Assembly: GCF_017569205.1 (NCBI RefSeq)
Contig: NZ_CP071870.1
Location: 1,612,001 to 1,676,000, forward strand
Length of the DNA stretch: 64,000 bases
DNA from: Propioniciclava sp. MC1595
Lineage (GTDB): Bacteria; Actinomycetota; Actinomycetes; Propionibacteriales; Propionibacteriaceae
Direction of reading: 5' to 3'
Positions 37,683 through 44,746 of the stretch are shown here, in pieces. The translations under genes were made by a program, and so were the position numbers. Every line of letters starts with the position of its first letter. The stretch's first letter is position 1. Under the pieces are notes generated by a model, which made no database searches, was not told the origin of the DNA, and saw nothing but the letters and a program-made list of their open reading frames with translations.

Positions 37683-38726
37683 CTACTCCTCGGCGTCGCC
37701 GCGCGGCGAGCCGAACATGATCTCGTCCCAGCTGGGCACCGACGCGCGCTTGCGGCGGGTCCGGGGCTTCGGCTTGGGAGTCGGCTCCTCGACGTCCTCG
37801 ATCAGCGCGAGCTGCTCGGGTTCCTCGGCGGACGCCGCGGGCTCGGCCTCGGCGGCGGGGACCGGCTCCGGCTCGGGTGCCGGGGTGGGCTGGACGGGCT
37901 CCATGCGTGGGACCAGGCCCGTCATCTCCTCGTCGGCCGACTCGTCCTCCTCCTCGACCTCGGGCTCGGGGTCCGGCTCGGCGACCGGGGCCGCCTCGAG
38001 GGGCGTGGACTCCTTCGGGTGCACCAGGCCGGCGTAGATCTTCACCGAGTCCTCGTCGAAGCTCGAGAGCATGTCGTAGAGGATGTCGAGGTCGCCGCGG
38101 GCGGGCGGGACGATGTCGAAGACCCCGTCCACCTCCTGCAGGTCCCCGTCGTGGAACGCGTCCTCGGCGTCGTCGTCGGAGGAGTCGGTGTGGGCCTCGG
38201 GGGAGGACACCTCGACGGCGTCCTCGGCGTACGGCTCGTCGGCCCGGGCGTCGTCCTCCGCCTCGGGCTCGTCCTGGGTGGCCTTCACGAGCGCCAGCTG
38301 GTCGGTGCTGCCGTCGCCGATGAGGGCACGGCCCTGGTCGTTGGCGGCCACGGAGAAGCGGCCCATGGCGTCGAAGACGAAGAGGCCCTCGCGGGGGGCG
38401 CCGTCCTGCTCGAAGGCGACCTTGACCTGCCAGCGGCGGTCCTCCAGCTTCCACGCGTCCCACTCCGCCTCGTCGGCGTCCACGCCCTTCGCGGCCAGGG
38501 CGTCGGCCACGGCGTTGCGCAGGGTGCGGTGGGAGGTGGTCTCGCCGCGGCGGCGCACCGGGTTGGTGCGGGCCAGGCCGGCGATGTAGTCACGCTCGGC
38601 GATCACCGGGTCGGCGAAGGCCGCGATCTTCTCGACCGGCACGCCGGCCGCCTCGGCCACCTCGTCGGGCGATGCCCCAGCGCGGATGCGCGCCTGGATG
38701 TCGCGCGGTCTGAGGGCACTCTCCAT
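37683..38726 (-). CDS. sepH: Septation protein SepH, N-terminally short
   Basis: 347-aa actinobacterial cell-division protein. LRPRDIQARIRAGASPDEVAEAAGVPVEKI is the SepH helix-turn-helix region, followed by the conserved RDYIAGLARTNPVRRRGE and WDAWKLEDRRWQVKVAFEQ, then a long acidic disordered stretch and a basic C-terminal motif ending RKRASVPSWDEIMFGSP. In Streptomyces, SepH binds FtsZ and promotes filament assembly. The usual first 55-65 residues (a small beta-rich segment before the LRPRDIQ motif) are missing and no frame upstream encodes them. GGAGAG sits five bases before the ATG, so this start looks genuine. Confidence 0.88.
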   Translation of the reverse strand: MESALRPRDIQARIRAGASPDEVAEAAGVPVEKIAAFADPVIAERDYIAGLARTNPVRRRGETTSHRTLRNAVADALAAKGVDADEAEWDAWKLEDRRWQVKVAFEQDGAPREGLFVFDAMGRFSVAANDQGRALIGDGSTDQLALVKATQDEPEAEDDARADEPYAEDAVEVSSPEAHTDSSDDDAEDAFHDGDLQEVDGVFDIVPPARGDLDILYDMLSSFDEDSVKIYAGLVHPKESTPLEAAPVAEPDPEPEVEEEDESADEEMTGLVPRMEPVQPTPAPEPEPVPAAEAEPAASAEEPEQLALIEDVEEPTPKPKPRTRRKRASVPSWDEIMFGSPRGDAEE

Positions 38727-38864
38727 GGTCACTCTCCGGGGTAGGTCTCGCCGCTGGTCGTCACCGCAGCGTATCGTGCCCCCACGCCGTGACGGGGGAG
38801 CCGCTCCGGTGGCACGGGGCTCTGCCGCCACCGCTCCCGATGTGTCCGCCCTTGACGGGTGTGG

Positions 38865-38872
38865 TATATACG
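38865..38872 (+). promoter_or_regulatory. AT-rich -10-like element for the DUF4193 gene
   Basis: TATATACG stands out in a GC-rich region 55 bases upstream of the DUF4193 ATG and is the best -10 candidate. TTGACG at 38852 is only seven bases away, so it cannot pair with it as a -35 element; no good -35 is seen at the proper distance. Confidence 0.4.
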
Positions 38873-38926
38873 TCCGTGCGTGGTCCCCCGGGGCCAGTGA
38901 GGTCCATCCGCGTTTCGAAAGGCATC

Positions 38927-39220
38927 ATGGCGACTGATTACGACGCTCCTCGCAAGACGGACGAGGAGAACGAGGACAGCATCGAGGAGCTCAAGAGCCG
39001 GCGCAACGACAAGAACTCGGGGAAGGTCGACGAGGACGAGGTCGAGGCCGCTGAGTCGTTCGAGCTGCCCGGCGCCGACCTCTCCCACGAGGAGCTGACG
39101 GTGCGTGTCCTGCCGCGTCAGGCCGACGAGTTCACCTGCGCGAGCTGCTTCCTGGTGAAGGGCCGCACCCAGCGCGCCCTCGAGAAGAACGGCCTGGTCT
39201 ACTGCGTGGACTGCGCCTGA
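38927..39220 (+). CDS. DUF4193-family protein
   Basis: 97-aa conserved actinobacterial protein: ATDYDAPRKTDEE at the start, a charged middle, and a C-terminal zinc-ribbon-like CASCFLVKGRTQRA...YCVDCA. Function unknown; in mycobacteria and streptomycetes it lies near dut and DUF3093, as here. GAAAGG four bases before the ATG fixes the start. The IS element begins five bases after its stop codon. Confidence 0.88.
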   Translation: MATDYDAPRKTDEENEDSIEELKSRRNDKNSGKVDEDEVEAAESFELPGADLSHEELTVRVLPRQADEFTCASCFLVKGRTQRALEKNGLVYCVDCA

Positions 39221-39221
39221 G

Positions 39222-39225
39222 CTAG
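39222..39225. repeat. Left CTAG target-site duplication of the IS element
   Basis: CTAG directly abuts the left terminal inverted repeat; the same four bases abut the right repeat at 41061-41064. Because CTAG is palindromic, the duplication and the insertion preference look alike. Confidence 0.8.
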
Positions 39226-41060
39226 GAGCCTGCTGAACAATCTGTCCGCGTGCCCACGGGACTGACCGGCAGCTGGCTGGAATTGTTGGGTTGTGCAGGG
39301 TGAGTCGAGTCCGCAGCGGGATGTGTTGGACGTGGAGTCGCTGGCGGGGCATTTGTTGCCGGCTGGCAGCGTGTTCCGGTTCTTGGCCGAGCACCGGCAC
39401 CGCCTGTTCCCGGACGCGTTGTTCGCCGACCTGTTCCCGTCGGGGCGGGGCCGGCCATCGATCCCGGGCGAGGTGATCGCCTCGGTGATCGTGCTGCAGG
39501 CGTTGAACGGTTTGTCCGATCGGGAAGCCGTCGAAGCGCTCACGTTCGACCTGCGGTGGAAAGCGGCGTGTGGCTACCCGGTCGACAAGAAGGCGTTTGA
39601 TGCGTCGTCGTTGACGGTGTGGCGGGCTCGGCTGGCAGCGTCGGAGCGGCCGCAGCGGATCTTCGAGGTGGTCCGGGACGTGATTGACGCCACGGGTGCG
39701 GTGAAGGGCCGGACGCGGCGTGCCCTGGACTCGACGATCCTGGATGACGCGGTGGCAAGGCAGGACACGGTCACCCAGCTGATCGCGCAGGTGCGCCGGG
39801 TGGGCCGGGAGGTGCCCGGCGCCCAGCAGGTAATCGAGCAGCGCTGCACCCGGCTGGCCGCGCTGACCGGCCAGGGGTACGACAGCACCGGCAAGCCGCG
39901 GATCGCGTGGGACGACCGCCAGGCCCGCGACGAACTGGTCACGGCGCTGGTCAACGACGCGCTCGCCCTGCTCGCCGGCCTGGACGCCGAAGCGATCACG
40001 GCTGCTGGCGGCAAGCCGGCCGAGGCGGTCGCGTTGCTCGCCTTGGTGGCCGGTCAGGATGTTGAACCAGCCGAGGGTTCCGTCGGCACGGATGGCCGGT
40101 GGCGGATCGCCCGCCGGGTCGCCCCGGACCGGGTCATCTCAACGGTCGACCCTGATGCGCGGCATGCGCACAAGACCGTGGAGCGCCGCCAGGACGGGTT
40201 CAAGGCCCACGTGGTGATCGAGCCCGACACCGGCCTCGCGACCATGGTCGAGTTGACCAAGGCCGCCGGGCCGGACAACAGCGACGCCACCGTCGGTGCC
40301 AGGCTGGTGGTGGCTGATCCGACCATCGACAGCCCGGTCGAGGTGCTGGGCGATTCGGCCTACGCCACCGGCGACATGCTCGCCGTCCTTGAGGCCAAGA
40401 GGTGGGTGCCGCTGGTCAAACCCTGGCCGATCCGGCCGGCCGTCGAGGACGGGTTCACCATCGACGACTTCACCCACGACCCTGCCGCCGGCACCCTGAC
40501 CTGCCCAGCAGGAGTAACGAAGACCATCACCAAGACCCGCAAGGCGGTGTTCGGCATCGCCTGCCGGGCCTGCCCGTTCAGGCAGCGATGCACGACCGCC
40601 GCGAAAGGCCGCACCATCCAGCTGCACCCCCACGACCTGCTGCAACGCGCACACCGCCAACGGGCCGCCGGCGAGGGCTTCCAAGCCACCTACCGCCGGT
40701 ACCGGCCCATGGTCGAACGCACGATCGCGTGGCTGGCCCGAGGCAACCGCAAAGTGCCCTACCGAGGCGTCACGAAGAACGACAACTGGCTCCACCAACG
40801 AGTCGCGGCGATCAACCTCCGCCGCCTCCTGAACCTCGGCCTCAGCTTCGGCAACACCGGCTGGGCGATCGCCTGACCAGCCCCGGAACGAGCTTGAACA
40901 CCAACCACACGGGTCCACCACGACCCTCAGACAAGCGCGACGACCCCGCTGTCGCACTCAACTGCGCTGACTCACACTCGCGGCTCGACAGCCGCGGCGG
41001 CGTCCCACCCGCCACCCACGTCCAACCCGCCGTCAGATAGACGCCTTGTTCAGCAGGCTC
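39226..41060. mobile_element. Complete IS1182-type insertion sequence
   Basis: 1835-bp element bounded by perfect 15-bp terminal inverted repeats, GAGCCTGCTGAACAA at 39226-39240 and its complement at 41046-41060, flanked by CTAG on both sides. It carries one intact transposase gene and 169 bases of non-coding sequence after it, in which I see nothing. It sits between two convergent genes, so it breaks neither. Base composition is slightly less GC-rich than the neighbours. The intact repeats and frame suggest a recent, possibly active copy. Confidence 0.93.
39293..40876 (+). CDS. IS1182-family DDE transposase
   Basis: 527-aa transposase. The N-terminal DUF772-like region has FRFLAEHRHRLFPDALFADLFPS...GRPSIPGEVIASVIVLQALNGLSDREAVEAL and KAFDASSLTVWRARL. 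Catalytic residues fit ALDSTILDD (first Asp), VLGDSAYATGD (second Asp) and YRPMVERTIAWLARG (Glu). CRACPFRQRC is the zinc-like cysteine insert common in this family. The frame has no stops or shifts. The GTG start lies 53 bases inside the left repeat with only a weak GGG before it. Confidence 0.93.
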   Translation: MQGESSPQRDVLDVESLAGHLLPAGSVFRFLAEHRHRLFPDALFADLFPSGRGRPSIPGEVIASVIVLQALNGLSDREAVEALTFDLRWKAACGYPVDKKAFDASSLTVWRARLAASERPQRIFEVVRDVIDATGAVKGRTRRALDSTILDDAVARQDTVTQLIAQVRRVGREVPGAQQVIEQRCTRLAALTGQGYDSTGKPRIAWDDRQARDELVTALVNDALALLAGLDAEAITAAGGKPAEAVALLALVAGQDVEPAEGSVGTDGRWRIARRVAPDRVISTVDPDARHAHKTVERRQDGFKAHVVIEPDTGLATMVELTKAAGPDNSDATVGARLVVADPTIDSPVEVLGDSAYATGDMLAVLEAKRWVPLVKPWPIRPAVEDGFTIDDFTHDPAAGTLTCPAGVTKTITKTRKAVFGIACRACPFRQRCTTAAKGRTIQLHPHDLLQRAHRQRAAGEGFQATYRRYRPMVERTIAWLARGNRKVPYRGVTKNDNWLHQRVAAINLRRLLNLGLSFGNTGWAIA

Positions 41061-41360
41061 CTAGAACTTCAGGTTGACGTGGCGCAGCGGGCTCGCCGAG
41101 CCCGTGAACGCCTCCCAGCGCCTCGCCGCGAAGCGGTTGATCAGCACCTGGGACAGCCCAACCCCCATCGCCATCGCCAGGACCCAGATCGCGGCGTGCG
41201 TGGTGGGGGTGTTCGGGTCATTGGGCTCGGGGGGCTCCTCACCCGTCACGAACTGCCAGGCGCCGTCGACGGCCTTCTTCGTGGCGACCGCCGCGACCAG
41301 GCCGACCACGGTCGAGTAGGCGTTCCACACGATCTTCTGCGAGAAGTCCATGGGACTCAT
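41061..41360 (-). CDS. DUF4235-family small membrane protein
   Basis: 99-aa protein: amphipathic N-terminus KIVWNAYSTVVGLVAAVATKKAVDGAWQFVTGEEPPEPNDP, then a hydrophobic helix HAAIWVLAMAMGVGLSQVLI and a basic end. This is the DUF4235 pattern, function unknown. GGAGG lies about nine bases before the ATG. The stop codon TAG is formed by the right CTAG target duplication of the IS element, so the gene end was kept exactly by the insertion. It diverges from DUF3093 with 36 bases between starts. Confidence 0.82.
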   Translation of the reverse strand: MSPMDFSQKIVWNAYSTVVGLVAAVATKKAVDGAWQFVTGEEPPEPNDPNTPTTHAAIWVLAMAMGVGLSQVLINRFAARRWEAFTGSASPLRHVNLKF

Positions 41361-41396
41361 CCTAGGGGCACCTCCCGCGCCCGCTAGGTTGGACGG

Positions 41397-41852
41397 GTGC
41401 ACTATCGCGAACGTCTGAACGCCCCGGCGTGGTACTGGCTGGTGGGCGTCCTCTTCGGCGCCTCCACCATCATCGCGGTCGGGTTCTGGTACGGCCCGTG
41501 GGTCGCCTTCGGCGGCGGGCTCGTGGTGGCCGCCGTCATCACCGTCGCGCTGGCCTGGTTCGGCCGCACCGAGCTGGCCGTGGACGCCGACGGCCTGCGC
41601 GTGGGTCCGTCGCTGCTGGAGTGGCCCTGGCTCGGCGAGGTCGAGGTGCTGGACGCCGCGGCCACCCGCGAGTGCCTCGGGGTCGGGGCGGACGCCCGCG
41701 CGTTCGTCACCCAGCGCCCCTGGCTGAGCGAGTCGGTGCAGGTCACCGTCGACGACGCCGCCGACCCGCACCCCTACTGGCTGGTCTCGAGCCGCCGTCC
41801 CGCCCAGCTGGCGGCCGCCATCGAGACAGCCCGCGCGCAGGCGGCCTCGTGA
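41397..41852 (+). CDS. DUF3093-family membrane protein
   Basis: 151-aa protein with two N-terminal membrane helices ([20 protein letters not shown] and [17 protein letters not shown]) and a cytoplasmic beta-rich part [29 protein letters not shown]. Conserved next to dut in actinobacteria, function unknown. The GTG start follows TAGGTT by six bases and has no Shine-Dalgarno. The stop overlaps dut (GTGA). Confidence 0.87.
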   Translation: MHYRERLNAPAWYWLVGVLFGASTIIAVGFWYGPWVAFGGGLVVAAVITVALAWFGRTELAVDADGLRVGPSLLEWPWLGEVEVLDAAATRECLGVGADARAFVTQRPWLSESVQVTVDDAADPHPYWLVSSRRPAQLAAAIETARAQAAS

Positions 41853-42346
41853 GCGACCTCGAGGTCCTCGTCCGCCGGCTGGACGACGGCGTGCCGCTGC
41901 CGCGGTACGCCCACCCCGGCGACGCGGGGGCCGACCTGGCCACCGCCGAGGAGGTCGAGCTGGCCCCCGGCGACCGCCGCCTGGTCCGCACGGGCATCGC
42001 GCTCGCGGTCCCGGAGGGCTGGGCCTGCTTCGTGCACCCGCGCTCGGGACTGGCGGCCCGCCACGGCCTGACGATCGTGAACGCGCCGGGCACCGTGGAC
42101 GCCGGCTATCGCGGGGAGATCATGGTCTGCCTGCTCAACACCGACGCCAGCCGATCCGTGATACTCCACCGGGGCGACTTGATCGCGCAGCTAGTCTTCC
42201 AACGCGTCGGACGGGCGGGATTCGCCGAGGCCGACGCACTGCCCGAGAGCGTGCGTGGCAGCGGCGGGCACGGGTCCACCGGTGGGGTCACCGCGTGGGC
42301 CGACGATTCGATCCCCACGGGGGAAGGCGGAGGTAGGAACCAGTGA
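41849..42346 (+). CDS. dut: dUTP diphosphatase
   Basis: 165-aa trimeric dUTPase hydrolysing dUTP to dUMP and pyrophosphate. Family motifs in order: [42 protein letters not shown], and [12 protein letters not shown]; the C-terminal Gly-rich loop is [11 protein letters not shown]. The GTG start is in a GTGA overlap with DUF3093, and its stop overlaps DUF3710, so three genes are coupled. Confidence 0.95.
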   Translation: MSDLEVLVRRLDDGVPLPRYAHPGDAGADLATAEEVELAPGDRRLVRTGIALAVPEGWACFVHPRSGLAARHGLTIVNAPGTVDAGYRGEIMVCLLNTDASRSVILHRGDLIAQLVFQRVGRAGFAEADALPESVRGSGGHGSTGGVTAWADDSIPTGEGGGRNQ

Positions 42347-42978
42347 GCGACGAGGCGATCGAGGACTTCGAGGACGAGCTCGACGAGCCCGGGACCGACG
42401 ACGACTTCGACCCGCGCGCGGACGGCCCGTTCGACTTCGACGAGGTCGACCTGGACGCCGACGACGTCGAGCGCGTCACCTTCGGCCCGCTGATCATCAC
42501 GCCCTTCGACGGGCTGGGCCTGCAGCTGCACGGCGACCCCGCGACCGGCACCGTGCGGGCCCTGCTGGCCGCCTACGGCGAGTCCGGCCTGGAGCTGGCG
42601 CTGTTCGCCGCCCCGCGCACCGACGGCCTGGCCGAGGAGCTACGCGAGGAGACGATCGAGGAGGCCACCGGCGCCGGCGGCCACGCCGAGATCGCCGACG
42701 GGCCGTTCGGCCCTGAGGTGCGCCGCGTCCTGCCGATGGAGGGCCCCGAGGGCGAGCAGCTGTTCCACGTCTCGCGCATCTGGCTCGTCGAGGGCCCGCG
42801 CTGGCTGCTGCGCGGCACCCTCATGGGTCGTGCGGGCATGGTCGAGGGCGAGGCCGAGCCGGCCGACGTCTTCGTCGAGTTCTTCCGCAACGTCGTGGTC
42901 AAGCGCGACGACGCCCCGCGCGTGCCCGGCGAGCTGATCCACCTCGCCCTGCCGCAGGGGGCCGACGCGCAGGGTTAG
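42343..42978 (+). CDS. DUF3710-family protein
   Basis: 211-aa acidic soluble protein. [14 protein letters not shown] precedes the conserved DUF3710 body: [46 protein letters not shown], and [10 protein letters not shown]-like [17 protein letters not shown]. Function unknown; always near dut in actinobacteria. GTGA overlap with dut sets the start. Confidence 0.87.
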   Translation: MSDEAIEDFEDELDEPGTDDDFDPRADGPFDFDEVDLDADDVERVTFGPLIITPFDGLGLQLHGDPATGTVRALLAAYGESGLELALFAAPRTDGLAEELREETIEEATGAGGHAEIADGPFGPEVRRVLPMEGPEGEQLFHVSRIWLVEGPRWLLRGTLMGRAGMVEGEAEPADVFVEFFRNVVVKRDDAPRVPGELIHLALPQGADAQG

Positions 42979-42988
42979 GCTGGCCGTC

Positions 42989-43339
42989 GTGGCCCTCTGG
43001 GAGCGCGTGCGCGGCCTGCTGCGCAGCAACGACGAACTGGCCTCGGCCGACCGGCACCGCCTCGCCGAGGACATCGGCGCGGACGCGATCGGGTCCTGTG
43101 TCGACCGCAGCCGCGTGACCGTGCGCGGCACGATCGACGTGCTCACGGTCAGCCCCCGCCAGGACACCCCGTGGCTGGAGGCGGAGCTCTCCGACGGTAC
43201 CGGCCGGGTCACGCTGATCTGGATGGGGCGCCACGAAATCGCGGGCATCGAGGCGGGCCGCGAACTGGTGGCCCGGGGCCGGATCTCGATCGACGGCGGC
43301 GTCCGGCGCCTCTACAACCCCGACTACGAGCTGCTCTGA
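42989..43339 (+). CDS. OB-fold nucleic-acid-binding domain protein
   Basis: 116-aa protein whose body VTVRGTIDVLTVSPRQDTPWLEAELSDGTGRVTLIWMGRHEIAGIEAGRELVARGRISI is an OB fold of the RecG/RecJ-wedge type. It may bind nucleic acid. In streptomycetes a DUF3159 membrane protein gene usually follows; here trkA converges 10 bases on and no DUF3159 gene is present. TAGGCT lies seven bases before the GTG. Confidence 0.82.
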   Translation: MALWERVRGLLRSNDELASADRHRLAEDIGADAIGSCVDRSRVTVRGTIDVLTVSPRQDTPWLEAELSDGTGRVTLIWMGRHEIAGIEAGRELVARGRISIDGGVRRLYNPDYELL

Positions 43340-43349
43340 GCCCGGACGG

Positions 43350-44057
43350 TCAGTCGACCGGGTCCTCGTCGTCCTCCTGGACGACCCGCTCCCGCTGCAC
43401 GCCCGGGGCCAGGAAGTGCGCGAGCTCCAGCTCGGCCTCGGGCTGGACGACGAACAGCAGCTCGTCCTCGCCCTCGAGGGCGGCGTCGGCCCGCGGCGGC
43501 TGCGCGGTGCCGTCGCGGATGATCGCGACGAGGACGGCGTCCCCGGGGAACTCGAGGTCGGCCAGCCGGCGCCCGACGGTGGGGCTGTCGGTCGGGAGGG
43601 TCATCTCGACCAGGTTGGTGCGCCCGCCGCGGAAGGCGAAGAGGCGGACCAGGTCGCCGACCGTCACGGCCTCCTCGACCAGCGCGCACATCAGGCGCGG
43701 GGTCGAGACGGCCACGTCGACGCCCCAGACGTCGTCGAACATCCACTCGTTGCTGGGGTGGTTCACCCGCGCCACGGTGCGGGGGACCGCGAACTCGGTC
43801 TTGGCCAGCAGGCTGTGCACCAGATTGGCCTTGTCGTCGCCGGTGGCCGCGATCGCCACGTCGTAGCGGTCGATGCGGGCCTCCTCCAGGGAGTCGACCT
43901 CGCAGGCGTCGGCCAGCAGCCAGGCGGCGCCGGGCACCGAGTCGGGCTTGATCGCGTTCGGGTCACGGTCGATGAGGAGGACCTGGTGGTCGTTGGCGAG
44001 CAACTCGCGGGCGATGGAGCGGCCGACGTTCCCCGCCCCGGCGATGGTCACGCGCAT
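43350..44057 (-). CDS. TrkA-family potassium uptake regulator (second of pair)
   Basis: 235-aa RCK protein. The Rossmann motif MRVTIAGAGNVGRSIARELLANDHQVLLIDRD, DACEVDSLEEARI and VAIAATGDDKANLV form TrkA-N; the C-terminal part (FPGDAVLVAIIRDG, GEDELLFVVQPEAE) is TrkA-C. It resembles mycobacterial CeoC/TrkA and gates a K+ channel or transporter in response to NAD(H) or ATP. AGGAG lies seven bases before the ATG. It begins eight bases after the other TrkA gene, in one operon. Confidence 0.88.
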   Translation of the reverse strand: MRVTIAGAGNVGRSIARELLANDHQVLLIDRDPNAIKPDSVPGAAWLLADACEVDSLEEARIDRYDVAIAATGDDKANLVHSLLAKTEFAVPRTVARVNHPSNEWMFDDVWGVDVAVSTPRLMCALVEEAVTVGDLVRLFAFRGGRTNLVEMTLPTDSPTVGRRLADLEFPGDAVLVAIIRDGTAQPPRADAALEGEDELLFVVQPEAELELAHFLAPGVQRERVVQEDDEDPVD

Positions 44058-44065
44058 GGGGTCTC

Positions 44066-44728
44066 CTAGATCCTGACGGGGGGCTCGGCGAGCAGGCCCT
44101 CGATGCGGGGCACGTCCTCGTTGGTGGCGGCGATGTAGAGCATGTCGCCGTCCTGGAGGATGGTCGTCTCGGAGGGGATCATGCCCTGCCCGAAGCGGCT
44201 CAGGAACGGGATGCGGGCCCCGAGGGCCGCCTCGATCGCCGTGACGCGCTGCCCGACCCACTCGTCGTGGGCGCCCAGCTGGATGAGCCGGACCTGGCCG
44301 GACGGGTCGCGCCACTGCGGCTCCGACCCCTCGGGCAGCAGCCGGCGCAGCACCTGGTCGGCCGCCCAGCGCACGGTCGCGACCGACGGGACGCCCAGGC
44401 GTTCGTAGACCTCGGCCCGGCCCTGGTCGTAGATGCGGGCGACCACGTTGTTGAGGCCGTAGGTCTCGCGCACGACGCGCGCGGCGAGGATGTTGGAGTT
44501 GTCACCGGAGGACACCGCGGCGAACCCGTCCGCCTCGCGGATGCCGGCCGCGACGAGCACCTTGCGGTCGAAGCCGATGCCCTTCACCGTGCGCCCGTGG
44601 AAGTCGGGCCCCAGCCGCCGGAACGCGTCGGCGTCCTGGTCGATCACGGCCACGGAATGGCCGCGTCGCTCGAGGGCCCGGGCCAGGGACGAACCCACGC
44701 GACCACAACCCATGATGACGATGTGCAC
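44066..44728 (-). CDS. TrkA-family potassium uptake regulator (first of pair)
   Basis: 220-aa RCK protein: HIVIMGCGRVGSSLARALERRGHSVAVIDQD, then GIGFDRKVLVAAGIREADGFAAVSSGDNSNILAARV (TrkA-N) and VGQRVTAIEAALGARIPFLSRFGQGMIPSETTILQDGDMLYIAA (TrkA-C). It pairs with the downstream paralogue as CeoB/CeoC do in mycobacteria. The GTG start has TACACT eight bases upstream. The divergent permease starts only 18 bases away, so the two promoters overlap. The large upstream extension of this frame runs antisense to the permease and is not real. Confidence 0.87.
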   Translation of the reverse strand: MHIVIMGCGRVGSSLARALERRGHSVAVIDQDADAFRRLGPDFHGRTVKGIGFDRKVLVAAGIREADGFAAVSSGDNSNILAARVVRETYGLNNVVARIYDQGRAEVYERLGVPSVATVRWAADQVLRRLLPEGSEPQWRDPSGQVRLIQLGAHDEWVGQRVTAIEAALGARIPFLSRFGQGMIPSETTILQDGDMLYIAATNEDVPRIEGLLAEPPVRI

Positions 44729-44733
44729 AGGCG

Positions 44734-44742
44734 TAGAGTGTA
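44734..44742. promoter_or_regulatory. Overlapping divergent -10 elements between trkA and the APC permease
   Basis: TAGAGT (44734-44739, plus strand) lies seven bases before the permease GTG. TACACT (44742-44737, minus strand) lies eight bases before the trkA GTG. The two hexamers share three base pairs, so RNA polymerase should be able to open only one at a time. The -35 regions would have to lie inside the opposite coding sequence. Confidence 0.55.
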
Positions 44743-44746
44743 CCCC

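Noticed and set aside
38852-38857. TTGACG as the -35 partner of TATATA upstream of DUF4193
   Set aside because: The spacer is only seven bases.
40877-41045. Passenger gene inside the IS element after the transposase
   Set aside because: No start with a ribosome site or protein-like frame; overlapping frames are shadows of the transposase end.
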